Positions 8,903-17,951 are shown, numbered from the stretch's first letter. The stretch: DNA of 40,457 nt from Candidatus Hodarchaeum mangrovi (GCA_016839515.1 JAEOUE010000056.1:1-40457); one strand, 5' to 3'. Notes: generated from the letters alone by a model not told the origin. Made by a program: numbers and translations.

Positions 8903-10201
8903 TTAGAATCTTACCTGATTTGTCCTTGATGCTTTCCAATAGAAAAATTGTTTAGGGACAATTTTAATGATTGTTCTACTTACAATTGGTAATGCTTGCC
9001 AAGCACGAGGGATTTTTTCATGATATCTCCGATAATAATTAATATAATTAGGGTATTTTCGTAGAAAAAGCATAAAAACTCGAATTAGAATAGGGGAAAA
9101 TAATAAACCGAAAAAAAGTCCAGTTTTCGAATCATGACCATATATTTTGGACCGTCCCATTATTTGAACTCCAAAACTTTGTGTTATATCCTTCTTCTCC
9201 TTTGAATCAATGAAAAGAGTAATTTTATTCCTTTTATGAAGATTCCTAACTTTCTTACTGCTAAGAGATGTCGAAATGAAAAAATCTCTACCATCAAATA
9301 TAAAAAGAGTAGGAGTTACATGTGGTATTTTATTCGATGAACTCAGAGAGATTGTTCCTATTTGTGCAAAGTTAGAATTCCGAATGAGGGTTAATAAGCC
9401 GTCAGGAATGGCCCGAACATAGAGAATACGGAGGTAAATTATATTCATTATGGATAACAAGAAAGAAAAAAGGACATAAGCTAGTAACATAAACAATAGA
9501 AAAGGATCTAAAAAGCCTAAAGGTATTAGAGTAAAACCACTAGCAATTGCTAAAAAATGAACTATATCTGAGTTTTCCAAACTTCTAATATCAGTTGCAG
9601 AAAAATGAGGTTTTAATAAAGGATTTTTCAAATAACGGGCAAGAATAAAATCACGACGAAGTTGAATGAAAATTATAAAAATCGAGAGACCTAGTCTGTA
9701 GCAAACATCAAATGTCATCAAGAAAATAAAAAAAATTAGCAAAGGAGGAAGAGAATTAAGGGATAATTCGTTTTGAATATAGGAAAGAATGTTATTCAGT
9801 CCAAAGGAAGTTGAAGAAAAAAAATATGTTAATACAACCAGAAAAACGAAAATACTAATGACGATAGATGAGGGATGGAATAAATATTCCAAAAATTCCA
9901 CATGAAATTTTTTTGTCACACTATTAAGGCGTTCAATTTCGACATTTCTTAATTTTTTCGCATATTTAAAGATACTAATAGTCCATAAAAAGAGACCAAA
10001 GGCACCACATACACCCGCGAATAAATAGATAAAGGGAATTTTATAAACAAAATATAGGGTTAGGCCCAATATGAAGTAAATTAATAGTAAAAGGAAAACA
10101 TTAAAAGGAGGTTTTAACCGACTAAATGGCCAAGTTCCCTCAAAAACATGCTCTTGTAAAAATTTATACTTTTTGGGGGGCTGCATTAACCCTAATTTCA
10201 C
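8903..10201 (-). CDS. Membrane protein with C-terminal PPOX-type split-barrel domain
   Basis: A 432-residue fusion. The first ~265 residues hold about six hydrophobic helices (for example near 33-70, 110-130, 150-185 and 215-260). The remainder carries a PNPOx-like split barrel: 'FAQIGTISLSSSNKIPHVTPTLFIFDG', then 'ISTSLSSKKVRNLHKRNKITLFID', and a late 'KQFFYWKAS' strand. This resembles the free-standing split-barrel protein encoded next to it. A membrane-tethered flavin or F420 oxidoreductase that passes electrons to or from lipid-soluble compounds is one reading, but only inference. The ATG start precedes 'KLGLMQPPKK'; no unusual regulation is seen. Confidence 0.68.
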   Translation of the reverse strand: MKLGLMQPPKKYKFLQEHVFEGTWPFSRLKPPFNVFLLLLIYFILGLTLYFVYKIPFIYLFAGVCGAFGLFLWTISIFKYAKKLRNVEIERLNSVTKKFHVEFLEYLFHPSSIVISIFVFLVVLTYFFSSTSFGLNNILSYIQNELSLNSLPPLLIFFIFLMTFDVCYRLGLSIFIIFIQLRRDFILARYLKNPLLKPHFSATDIRSLENSDIVHFLAIASGFTLIPLGFLDPFLLFMLLAYVLFSFLLSIMNIIYLRILYVRAIPDGLLTLIRNSNFAQIGTISLSSSNKIPHVTPTLFIFDGRDFFISTSLSSKKVRNLHKRNKITLFIDSKEKKDITQSFGVQIMGRSKIYGHDSKTGLFFGLLFSPILIRVFMLFLRKYPNYINYYRRYHEKIPRAWQALPIVSRTIIKIVPKQFFYWKASRTNQVRF

Positions 10202-10343
10202 AGGTTATTTGTCTCCTTACAATTGAATCCTATTGCTTATTTTTTATTTTTATTATTAAAAAATCCTACTTGAAAGGTTTTCGATGTTTTTTATTAACCT
10301 TGGTTTTTATTTAAATAATCTAAAATTGATACTTATTAAAAGA

Positions 10344-11171
10344 TCAATGGATTTCAGGTTCTTCAAGTGGAAATCCGATCATTTCCTTGATAATTTCTTG
10401 CTCATTATTAAAATGCCCAGCACCAACTTTTAAGGCATAAAAAGCTTCAGCCATTTCAATTTTTCCATTAGAAAGAGATCCCTGAGCTTGAGCAACCATA
10501 TTTAACAATGATTCTAATCCTTCACGTAATTTTTTCTTTATCTCATCACTTAAATGCGTTGGGTCAGCTCCTTCAACGAATAGGTCGGCTAACATCTCTA
10601 CTTGAGATCTATGACAAAGAATGGCTTCTATCTTTTTATTAAAGGTCTTTGAGATATCAACAAGACGATTGGGTTTATGTTCCATAGGTGTCATAAACCA
10701 AATTTCTTTAGGTTGGTGAGGTTCCAATCCTTCTTTTAGATGGTCAGGGTATAGTAATGGAAAACATGAAAAAACAGCTGCTTCTGACGCTATTTTTCCT
10801 ATCGAAATATGATCTGGATGAGGTTCATATGTTTTCCATGGATCAAGAGTGACAATCCTATTAGGTTTTAGCTTTCTAAACCAATACACCAATTGTTCTT
10901 TTAGTTCATCAGGATGTTTTTGAATTAAACCATCTGGAAAATTAAGAAAAATGGGCTCATTTGCTCCAAAAACTTTCATTGCTTCTTTTAACTCGTTTTT
11001 ACGCATATTCGCAAGGTTTTGGGACGTGATGAATTTATCTCGTGTCCCTAGGTCTCCATTAGTTGCACAAATTGCATAAACATCATGACCATCTTCGACC
11101 CATTTAGCTAAAGAGCCTCCAGCAAGAAATTCAGCATCATCAGGATGTGCATAAGTAAAAACTATAATCAT
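10344..11171 (-). CDS. PIG-L/LmbE family deacetylase
   Basis: A zinc-dependent N-deacetylase of the PIG-L/LmbE family, 275 residues. It starts with the hallmark 'AHPDDAEFLAGGS' (His9, Asp11, Asp12; zinc and base residues) and carries the distal zinc motif 'HPDHISIG' in the middle. Family members remove acetyl groups from N-acetylglucosamine-containing substrates (GlcNAc-PI, mycothiol/bacillithiol precursors, diacetylchitobiose). The substrate here is unknown. It stands alone, downstream of the MFS gene on the same strand with a 134-base gap. Confidence 0.9.
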   Translation of the reverse strand: MIIVFTYAHPDDAEFLAGGSLAKWVEDGHDVYAICATNGDLGTRDKFITSQNLANMRKNELKEAMKVFGANEPIFLNFPDGLIQKHPDELKEQLVYWFRKLKPNRIVTLDPWKTYEPHPDHISIGKIASEAAVFSCFPLLYPDHLKEGLEPHQPKEIWFMTPMEHKPNRLVDISKTFNKKIEAILCHRSQVEMLADLFVEGADPTHLSDEIKKKLREGLESLLNMVAQAQGSLSNGKIEMAEAFYALKVGAGHFNNEQEIIKEMIGFPLEEPEIH

Positions 11172-11305
11172 TAAATTCTTCTCCTATCCAGTGTATTTCT
11201 TGTTTATTTCAAAAAGAATTTTCTAAGATAAATTTTTAATCTATTCTTTGTATCATCTTAAAATAAGGGGAAGAGTAAAATGACCGCGATAGGAAATTTC
11301 TTTAC

Positions 11306-12682
11306 TCAGAGTGCATCAATTACGTTTCTATTAACTCGATTGATGATTAAATATAGAAAAGAGACAGTAATGAAGCTAATAAGGGAAAAAGCAACAAATA
11401 GATTAACAAAACCCCATTGTTCTAAGATTGTACCAACAGAAAAATATGCAAGCATCATAATAAATGAGTTAATCGATCCTCGCATTGACTGCTGACTTGC
11501 TCGTTTTTGCGGATCAGTATAATCATATACAAGATTAAAGAAGGCAGAATATAATAAAACCATTATAAGAATTCTTAAGATATAGATACAGAAAAAAAAG
11601 GTCACTTTAAGATCAATGGCTAAATCTAATTCTAAAATAATGGAGATCAAAAGCCATGAAAGTGGGTATGTAATAAACATCGATAATACATATATCTTTG
11701 AGGGATTCTTGAATAATTCCATAACTCTTTTAGACAATCGTGTGGTAAACATTGATACTAAATTCCCTGTAGATCGCATGCTTGTTAAAACAAGTAAAGT
11801 AACACCTAGTTCAAAATTTAAAAGAGGTGAAAATAACATAGAGTTAAAAATATAAGACATAGAATCCGTTATAGTCACTAAAACGATTATAACTATGAAA
11901 ATTAGCATCCGTTCATCAAAGTATTCATTTAGAAAGGACTTTATTCTGCTAGATATTTTTTTCATACCTTTTAATTCAGAACGGGCTTGTTCCTCATTAC
12001 TTTGTGTCATCTTTTCATCTGTTATCCAAAAGAATCCAAATAAAATGCCAAATACTTGAAAAATAATCTGAATAACAAAAATGGAAAAAGCAATATCTTG
12101 ATCTATAAATTTAGTATCCCCTAATGCCACCCCAGACAAAAAGATAAATAAAACAACTAATGCTGAATAAATAAATAAGGCATTAGACATAATACCTCCA
12201 ATTTTAGGGATTTTTTGTTTTCGATTTTCTTCTGTCTCTAATCCTTGCCAAGTATCCATGTACCATGCATCAAATGAACCAGTCCCAAACGCATTACCAA
12301 TCCCTGAAATGATTTCAAGTAATAAAAACCCAGAAAAGGAATTAATAACCAATAATAATAGAAAATACAGACAATACATAAGTTGGGAAAGAATATATGA
12401 TAATCTTCGTCCAAAAATATCTGCAAAAAGGCCTAAAGGAAAATCAAGAAGAAAAGCTACCAATAAACCTGCAGAATAGACTATACCAAATTCATAATAA
12501 TTAATAAAATTTAGATACCATAAGGAGAGCCAGGCTTTACTTAAACTAAACCCACTTAATACAATAAGAAAAACTAAATATTTTAATGATAACTTTCTTA
12601 ACATAGAGGTCAGTTCATTGAATCCTAGGATTCGAAAAAAAATTCTGCTTATGAACCTCTCTCTCTTATTATTTTGATCCAC
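11306..12682 (-). CDS. Major facilitator superfamily transporter
   Basis: A 458-residue polytopic protein with about 12 predicted membrane helices and a long basic central loop (about residues 220-250). The characteristic MFS loop after helix 2 is visible as 'LGLFADIFGRRLSYI' (variant of G-x-x-x-D-x-x-G-R-R/K). The GTG start is preceded by GGGAG at a spacing of five bases. It is a secondary carrier driven by an ion gradient, with unknown substrate. A large gap upstream carries palindromes that could control it. Confidence 0.88.
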   Translation of the reverse strand: MDQNNKRERFISRIFFRILGFNELTSMLRKLSLKYLVFLIVLSGFSLSKAWLSLWYLNFINYYEFGIVYSAGLLVAFLLDFPLGLFADIFGRRLSYILSQLMYCLYFLLLLVINSFSGFLLLEIISGIGNAFGTGSFDAWYMDTWQGLETEENRKQKIPKIGGIMSNALFIYSALVVLFIFLSGVALGDTKFIDQDIAFSIFVIQIIFQVFGILFGFFWITDEKMTQSNEEQARSELKGMKKISSRIKSFLNEYFDERMLIFIVIIVLVTITDSMSYIFNSMLFSPLLNFELGVTLLVLTSMRSTGNLVSMFTTRLSKRVMELFKNPSKIYVLSMFITYPLSWLLISIILELDLAIDLKVTFFFCIYILRILIMVLLYSAFFNLVYDYTDPQKRASQQSMRGSINSFIMMLAYFSVGTILEQWGFVNLFVAFSLISFITVSFLYLIINRVNRNVIDAL

Positions 12683-13478
12683 TTTTACTCCCTTGAAAGC
12701 AATGATTCATTAGATAACTTAAGATAATTTCATCAGGATAGTTTATAACACTCTTGGTCGATTTTGATCCGATTTACTTGTCATATCAAGCTATTTTTGG
12801 ATTATTTTTTCCTGTAACACCTTATTGACAATATCCGAAGAATGTTTTTTTGAGATCAAACTTTTCAACAGATTGGAAATATATCATATTAAGTTTACTT
12901 TGAAAAACAAATTCAGTCAGATAATCATAATATTGGTTTGAATTCATGTTAATGAATTTATCAAGAAATCACTTAATGTATCTCCTATGTAGTACGCATT
13001 AGCTAACGTTCATATGAACATTATGAACCGTTCACTAGAGAAATTGTACGCAAGTCTTATCTAAAAACCCTTTAAAATGGATTAAATCAAAAATATCAAA
13101 CAATAAAGCGTTTAAATACTGTTTAACTTACTCATAAAATATATTTTTAAATATGATTTATAGAAATAAAAATAACTGAATAATAAAAAGCTTAATAATC
13201 ATAATATCATTAAACATAATCTATTTGATTTTATGTTAAATTTTAAGAAGAGATTCATCTTTTAAAAACCTTTTAGTGCCTTAATTTGAACAAAATAATC
13301 TAAAAACTTTTATAAGTATGTTATTTCTATATTTGAAGATAGTTTATTAGTTATAATTTCGATTCTTCTTTAAATGATTAAAAATTAGCTTTATTCTTAT
13401 GAATTTCACCATAAAATTCTTTAAAACTCTTAAGTGTAACTGTATAATCAATTTATTAATTATTTATTTGATGAACAT
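12683..13478. other. 796-base gene-free region
   Basis: This is a very AT-rich stretch without a convincing ORF on either strand. It contains an inverted repeat AATTCAT-gtta-ATGAATT (12941-12958) and a cluster of GTTCA/TGAAC palindromes (13008-13034). The rest (13035-13478) is A/T-rich with no structure I can support. Confidence 0.6.
13008..13034. promoter_or_regulatory. Operator-like cluster of GTTCA/TGAAC inverted repeats
   Basis: GTTCATATGAAC at 13008-13019 is a perfect 12-base palindrome. It is followed at 13024-13034 by TGAAC-c-GTTCA, a second inverted pair of the same pentamer in the opposite orientation. Four half-sites in 27 bases within AT-rich DNA look like a protein-binding array. 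The target gene is unclear; the nearest divergent gene is the MFS carrier about 330 bases away. Confidence 0.35.
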
Positions 13479-14144
13479 TCAAATAACATATCGAAACTGA
13501 GTATCTCGGATGAAGATGGATATTTCTGCGGAAAGTTCTTTTAAAAGGGCATGAGCCTGAGCAGTTAATCCCAATCTGAGTATCATATTAAGAGCAAGGC
13601 TATTCAATAGGTCAACTATGAAGAATTCATTAAGAATAGTTTCCAGCCAATGTAGAAAAAAAAGCTGGAAAGGAGGGTGCTTATTTGAGGTAAAACAAAC
13701 TAAGTTTCTTTGTCCCAATCGATCCAATTGTTTCATCATCTGTAAACGAAGAAGACGGTTTTTTCCAAAATGAACGTGATAATCTTGTGCATTTTCTAAA
13801 TGTCTTTGTTGTAAATTAGAAAGCTCAATATTCAATTCACCTGAAATCCCTCTTATTACTTCTGAAATATTAAAATGAATTGTATAGGCTTGTTCAATTG
13901 AATCAAGAAGGCTTTGGAAAAGTTTTTTTAAGTCATAGACCACTTCACTTGTTGTATCGTCAGTATTTTGGAAACGACATCCCCCAAACAAAATAAGAGG
14001 CTCACGATTAGGAAAATCATTTTGATAATATAAAAAAGTTCTAGGTTCCTCAATAATAGCCATCGTGCTTGATTTATACTTGTGTGCATTCTTTTTGAAA
14101 GTATCTGAAAAATCTATCAGCATTTCTCCATGAATAATATTCAA
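13479..14144 (-). CDS. Hypothetical protein divergent from radical SAM gene
   Basis: A 221-residue soluble protein that I do not recognise. It has an N-terminal mixed region ('TFLYYQNDFPNREPLILFGGCRF') then a long helical segment (about residues 65-130), and a hydrophobic C-terminal helix region rich in Leu (about 165-205). There is no signal peptide or metal motif. An internal ATG at codon 8 is an alternative start. Its promoter region (118 bases) is shared with a radical SAM gene and contains a strong inverted repeat, so the two are likely coregulated. A role as regulator or substrate/partner of that enzyme is possible but unproven. Confidence 0.65.
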   Translation of the reverse strand: MNIIHGEMLIDFSDTFKKNAHKYKSSTMAIIEEPRTFLYYQNDFPNREPLILFGGCRFQNTDDTTSEVVYDLKKLFQSLLDSIEQAYTIHFNISEVIRGISGELNIELSNLQQRHLENAQDYHVHFGKNRLLRLQMMKQLDRLGQRNLVCFTSNKHPPFQLFFLHWLETILNEFFIVDLLNSLALNMILRLGLTAQAHALLKELSAEISIFIRDTQFRYVI

Positions 14145-14198
14145 CTTTTCAAATCTACATCAATATTTTGAATTTTCAAAAATAATTGTACAAATTTG

Positions 14199-14262
14199 AA
14201 AGGATTGAATCCTTTTATTCAATCCAGAACTTTTATCTATTAGTGAATAAAAAAATTCAATC
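14199..14262. promoter_or_regulatory. Inverted repeat and repeated motif in divergent promoter
   Basis: GGATTGAAT (14202-14210), CCTTTT, then ATTCAATCC (14217-14225) form a perfect nine-base inverted repeat. An overlapping second inverted repeat AAAGGAT-TGA-ATCCTTT spans 14199-14215. A third copy, ATTCAATC (14255-14262), lies immediately before the ATG of the radical SAM gene. The arrangement suggests an operator controlling both divergent genes, possibly autoregulated. Confidence 0.45.
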
Positions 14263-15165
14263 ATGTTAACTGGTATTCATTTCTTATTAACTATGACCTG
14301 CAATTTTGAATGTAATCATTGTTTCTTGTATTGTAGTCCAAATTTTGAGGGAACTTTTACCCTAAGTCAGTTGAGAGCTGTTCATGAAGAAATGAGCAAA
14401 ATTGGGACAATTGAGATGGTTTATTATGAAGGAGGGGAGCCATTCCTTTATTATCCTGTGATGCTCGAAGGAATTAAAATGTCTCATGAGAGGGGATTTA
14501 AGACCGGTATTGTCTCTAACTCGTACTGGGCAACTTCTGAGGAAGATGCAGAGCTATGGTTGAAACCTCTCCTTGATCTAGGAATATCAGATGTAAGTAT
14601 AAGTAATGATGTCTTTCATCATGGAGAAGCTGTGGTGAATCCAGCTACTAGAGCTTTAACTGCATTAAAGCGTCTGAATATCACTAGTGGGGATATATGT
14701 ATCCAAGCACCATCATTAGACTTAGAAAAAACCCAAGAAAAAGGTGAACCAGTGATTGGAGGCGGGGCAATGTTCAGGGGAAGAGCTGTTGAGAAACTAA
14801 TTACAGATGAATTGCCACGAAAGCATTGGGAAGTGTTCACAGAGTGTCCTTATGAAGAATTAGAAGCTCCTGCAAGAGTTCATCTTGATCCTCTTGGAAA
14901 TATTCATCTTTGTCAAGGACTAAGTATGGGAAATATGTGGGAAGTTCCTCTTGCAGAACTAGTAAAAATTTATGATGCAATGGCACATCCTATCTGTGGA
15001 CCTCTCGTAAAGGGGGGCCCTGCAGAATTAGCAAGAAAATATAATCTTGAGCATGAGGAACAATATGTTGATGCTTGTCACTTTTGTTACTTGATGCGAA
15101 AAGCTCTAATTGATAAATTCCCTGAATACTTAGCTCCTAGACAAGTGTACGGATTTAATGAGTAA
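14263..15165 (+). CDS. Radical SAM protein with SPASM-like C-terminal cysteines
   Basis: A 300-residue radical S-adenosylmethionine enzyme. Cys13-x3-Cys17-x2-Cys20 binds the [4Fe-4S]/SAM centre, and the 'GGEP' SAM-binding motif is at 57-60. Later cysteines (195, 217, 245, 272 and 275, the last two as C-H-F-C) together with 'DPLGNIHLCQGLSMGN' suggest an auxiliary Fe-S cluster of the SPASM/twitch kind found in peptide- and protein-modifying enzymes. The segment 'AMFRGRAVEKL' matches the usual GRA strand of such enzymes. The ATG abuts a repeated promoter motif, implying a very short leader. The substrate is unknown; no obvious short precursor peptide is next to it. Confidence 0.88.
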   Translation: MLTGIHFLLTMTCNFECNHCFLYCSPNFEGTFTLSQLRAVHEEMSKIGTIEMVYYEGGEPFLYYPVMLEGIKMSHERGFKTGIVSNSYWATSEEDAELWLKPLLDLGISDVSISNDVFHHGEAVVNPATRALTALKRLNITSGDICIQAPSLDLEKTQEKGEPVIGGGAMFRGRAVEKLITDELPRKHWEVFTECPYEELEAPARVHLDPLGNIHLCQGLSMGNMWEVPLAELVKIYDAMAHPICGPLVKGGPAELARKYNLEHEEQYVDACHFCYLMRKALIDKFPEYLAPRQVYGFNE

Positions 15166-15518
15166 CCATTCCCAAGTAATAATGTATATCTTTGCAGGTT
15201 TCTCCTATATTTAATCAGTTCTTTCTTGATCTTGAACTTAGAAATTAGTCTACTTTTCAATTCTTCTTTTCAACCACAGAATAAATATTTTCTTTCTTCC
15301 TTCAACAATTATCATAAACTGAGTTCATATTTTTCTTCGACATGAAGGATTCTTTTCTACCAACCTAAGAATTAATCATGATCTATTCCTTTCATATGAT
15401 AGGTCAATAAATACATTTTTTTAATTAAATATAAAAAAAAATTTTAAAAAATAAATTAATAAAATAATTATTTCAGCCATACAAATCAGATATTTAACTG
15501 TAATTAGTTGGAAGTAGT
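15166..15518. other. 353-base intergenic region before the ABC/FtrD-like operon
   Basis: No coding frame is supported. The last ~100 bases (15415-15475) are nearly pure A/T, with several TATA-like stretches that may hold the promoter of the downstream three-gene operon. Nothing else is seen. Confidence 0.5.
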
Positions 15519-16751
15519 ATGTTTTTCAGGATTTTGAGAAAATCTTTTCTAAAAAGAAAAGGTAAAGTAATTATTGCAATAATAGCTGTTATAATGGGAG
15601 CAAGTATACCTTCAGCTATGTCAACAGTATCACTAGACATCAATGAGAAGATAGGTGCTGAATTTCGAAAATTTGGAGCTAATTTATTAATTGTTCCAAA
15701 ATCAGACACAATAGATGTCGGAATTGGAGATATCAGCCTTTCAAGTATTACAAACCAACGTTATATCAATGAATCTGATATATATAAAATAAAAGAAATC
15801 AATTGGTCTAGGAATGTACTAGGATACTCCCCTTTTCTATACCAAGTGATAACAGCAAGTGCTAATGGACAAGAGCAACAAGTTGTGCTAACAGGAACAT
15901 GGTTTGATAAAAACATAACATTAAAGGGAGGTGAAACATTCACCACAGGTGTAAAGCGAATCAATAGTTGGTGGTGGAACATTAAAGGGGATTGGATTAA
16001 CGATCTTGATTCGCTAGGTTCTGAGTATTTTGAATGCATGATTGGTAGAACCGTTGCTGAAAAAATGAATTTAAAACTAGAGGATACATTTACAATAACA
16101 TATAACCAAGAAAATACAATTATGCTTGAAGTAAAAGGGATAATTACAACAGGGGGAACAGAAGATAATCATATTTTTTTACCTTTATTTATAGTCCAAA
16201 ATCTTAGTCTTCATCAAAACAAAATTCATACAGTTCAGGTAAGCGCTTTATGCACTGGTTGTCCAATTGAAACTATAGCTTCCGAAATTGAAGCTGAAAT
16301 TAGCTATATTGAAGCTAAAACGATTTTACAGATGATAAATACTGAAATGAATATGCTAAGTAAGATTGAAATGATGATGGGGATTGTTACAATCATAGCA
16401 TTATTAGCTACAATTCTTGGAGTTAGTACAACTCTTACTACCTCTGTATTGGAACGAAGAACTGAAATAGGATTAATGAAAAGCATTGGTGCCGAAAATC
16501 GGAAAATTGCAATATTATTTTTCTCTGAATCGTTAATTATCGGAATTCTGGGAGGTTTCTTGGGTTTTATTTTTGGGATAATTGGTGCTCAATTTGTTGG
16601 AATGATTGTTTTCCAATCATTAGTATCTCCTCAACTTATAGTACTTCCAATAATTGTTGGAATCTCGAGTAGTGTATCATTAATTGCTTCTTTACTACCC
16701 GTTAGAAGAGCAATGCAAATTGAACCTGTTACAATTCTAAGAGGAGATTGA
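15519..16751 (+). CDS. MacB/FtsX-type ABC transporter permease
   Basis: A 410-residue permease with one N-terminal membrane helix (about 18-38), a large extracytoplasmic domain (about 45-275) and three C-terminal helices (about 285-400). This is the MacB/FtsX/LolC architecture. The conserved cytoplasmic loop 'ERRTEIGLMKSIGAENRKI' that couples to the ATPase is present, as is the ending 'PVRRAMQIEPVTILRGD'. The stop codon overlaps the TTG start of the ATPase gene by four bases, so the two are translationally coupled. The DUF2318 gene follows. In Campylobacter P19-type iron loci, permeases of this kind sit beside DUF2318 proteins; a similar metal-related role is inferred. Confidence 0.9.
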   Translation: MFFRILRKSFLKRKGKVIIAIIAVIMGASIPSAMSTVSLDINEKIGAEFRKFGANLLIVPKSDTIDVGIGDISLSSITNQRYINESDIYKIKEINWSRNVLGYSPFLYQVITASANGQEQQVVLTGTWFDKNITLKGGETFTTGVKRINSWWWNIKGDWINDLDSLGSEYFECMIGRTVAEKMNLKLEDTFTITYNQENTIMLEVKGIITTGGTEDNHIFLPLFIVQNLSLHQNKIHTVQVSALCTGCPIETIASEIEAEISYIEAKTILQMINTEMNMLSKIEMMMGIVTIIALLATILGVSTTLTTSVLERRTEIGLMKSIGAENRKIAILFFSESLIIGILGGFLGFIFGIIGAQFVGMIVFQSLVSPQLIVLPIIVGISSSVSLIASLLPVRRAMQIEPVTILRGD

Positions 16752-17428
16752 AGAAAATCGGATTCATTGAAACTCAAAATTTAACAAAGATTTATGATAG
16801 AAATACGCAGGCATTAAGTAATGTAAGTATTTCTTTGGAAAAGGGAGACTGGACATCTATCATAGGCCCTTCTGGATCGGGAAAAACCACTTTATTAAAT
16901 TTAATTAGTTGTTTAGATAAACCAACAAAGGGCGAAATAATGATTGATGGAATTATTGTCTCAAACCTTGATCTATCACGTCTCACTAAGTTTAGACGAG
17001 AAAATTTCGGTTTAATCTTTCAACACCACTATTTGGTCCCTTATTTAAGTGCTGTAGAAAATGTAATGTTAGCAATGTATTATCATAGCACTGTAGATGA
17101 AAATAAGGCAGTTAAAGCTTTAGAAAAGGTTGGTCTTAATCATCGATTAAACCATAAGCCATCAAAATTGTCTGGGGGTGAACAACAACGGGTATGTATT
17201 GCTCGAGCACTTATCAATAATCCTCAAATCTTAATGGCAGATGAACCTACTGGGAATTTAGATCAAAAAAATGGATGTAAAGTTTTAGATTTAATAAAAC
17301 AGTTACACGAGGAAGGACATACTATTCTTCTTGTGACTCATAATATGGAAATCGCAAGACTAGGTAATCGTATTTTACAAATTATTGATGGAAAAGTAAC
17401 GAATAATCATCAAACATATGGAGAATAA
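16748..17428 (+). CDS. ABC transporter ATP-binding protein (MacB/LolD type)
   Basis: A 226-residue ATPase with all motifs: Walker A GPSGSGKTT (about 38-46), Q-loop 'LIFQHHYLVPYLSAVENV', signature LSGGEQQR, Walker B 'ILMADEPTGNLD' and the H-loop 'LLVTHN'. Length and sequence fit the MacB/LolD/YbbA group, which power mechanotransmission by FtsX-like permeases rather than classic import. The TTG start overlaps the permease stop, and its own stop overlaps the start of the DUF2318 gene, marking a tight three-gene operon. Confidence 0.95.
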   Translation: MKKIGFIETQNLTKIYDRNTQALSNVSISLEKGDWTSIIGPSGSGKTTLLNLISCLDKPTKGEIMIDGIIVSNLDLSRLTKFRRENFGLIFQHHYLVPYLSAVENVMLAMYYHSTVDENKAVKALEKVGLNHRLNHKPSKLSGGEQQRVCIARALINNPQILMADEPTGNLDQKNGCKVLDLIKQLHEEGHTILLVTHNMEIARLGNRILQIIDGKVTNNHQTYGE

Positions 17429-17951
17429 AAAATTGACTGAAAAAACAAAATTACCACAATCAGAATCTCATTCGCAACAAAATGGACAAAAATTTAGCAA
17501 TAAACAGTTTTTCTTTACAATAATTATAATTACAATTTTAAGCACCGTTTTTATCCTTTCCATGCAAAGAAACAATGCAACATCACTCAAAGCTCCTATT
17601 TCAGGCGAAAATATTAAAATAAAGGTCTCTTCTATAAGTGAACAGGCTAAATATTATTATTATGATAAAGATAGTGTACGGATTAAGTTTTTTGTGGTAA
17701 TAGGATATGATAATAAAATTCATGTCGCGTTTGATGCCTGTGATGTCTGTTATGCAGAGAAAAAAGGTTATAAACAAATGGATGCCATCATGGTATGCAA
17801 TAATTGTGGGAAACAATTTAACATTGTTGGAATAGGCACAGACAATCTTACAGGAGGCTGTTGGCCCTCTTATCTTCCACTTACTATTTCAACAGATGCT
17901 ATTTACATCAAGATTACTGATATTATCGATAAAAAATATCTGTTTGTATAA
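17418..17951 (+). CDS. DUF2318/FtrD-like membrane-anchored Fe-S or metal-binding protein
   Basis: A 177-residue protein with one N-terminal membrane helix (about 31-48) and an extracytoplasmic domain carrying Cys108-x2-Cys111, Cys127-x2-Cys130 and Cys148. The context is 'FDACDVCY', 'MVCNNCGKQF' and 'GGCWPSYLP'. These are the signature segments of the DUF2318 family, which includes the C-terminal part of FtrD in bacterial ferrous-iron uptake and the P19-linked protein of Campylobacter. The ATG lies inside the end of the ATPase gene (11-base overlap). A role in delivering or reducing iron (or copper) at the membrane, driven by the MacB-type ABC pair, is inferred. P19 and FTR1 homologues are not seen in this window. 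Confidence 0.85.
   Translation: MENKKLTEKTKLPQSESHSQQNGQKFSNKQFFFTIIIITILSTVFILSMQRNNATSLKAPISGENIKIKVSSISEQAKYYYYDKDSVRIKFFVVIGYDNKIHVAFDACDVCYAEKKGYKQMDAIMVCNNCGKQFNIVGIGTDNLTGGCWPSYLPLTISTDAIYIKITDIIDKKYLFV

Noticed and set aside
10126..10314. Plus-strand 62-codon ORF at the start of the membrane/PPOX gene
   Set aside because: Overlaps the start of a real gene on the other strand and has low-complexity hydrophobic sequence typical of a chance frame.
11280..11855. Plus-strand open frames opposite the MFS gene (11280-11495, 11616-11855)
   Set aside because: They lie wholly or mostly within the well-supported MFS gene on the other strand and have no recognisable domain.
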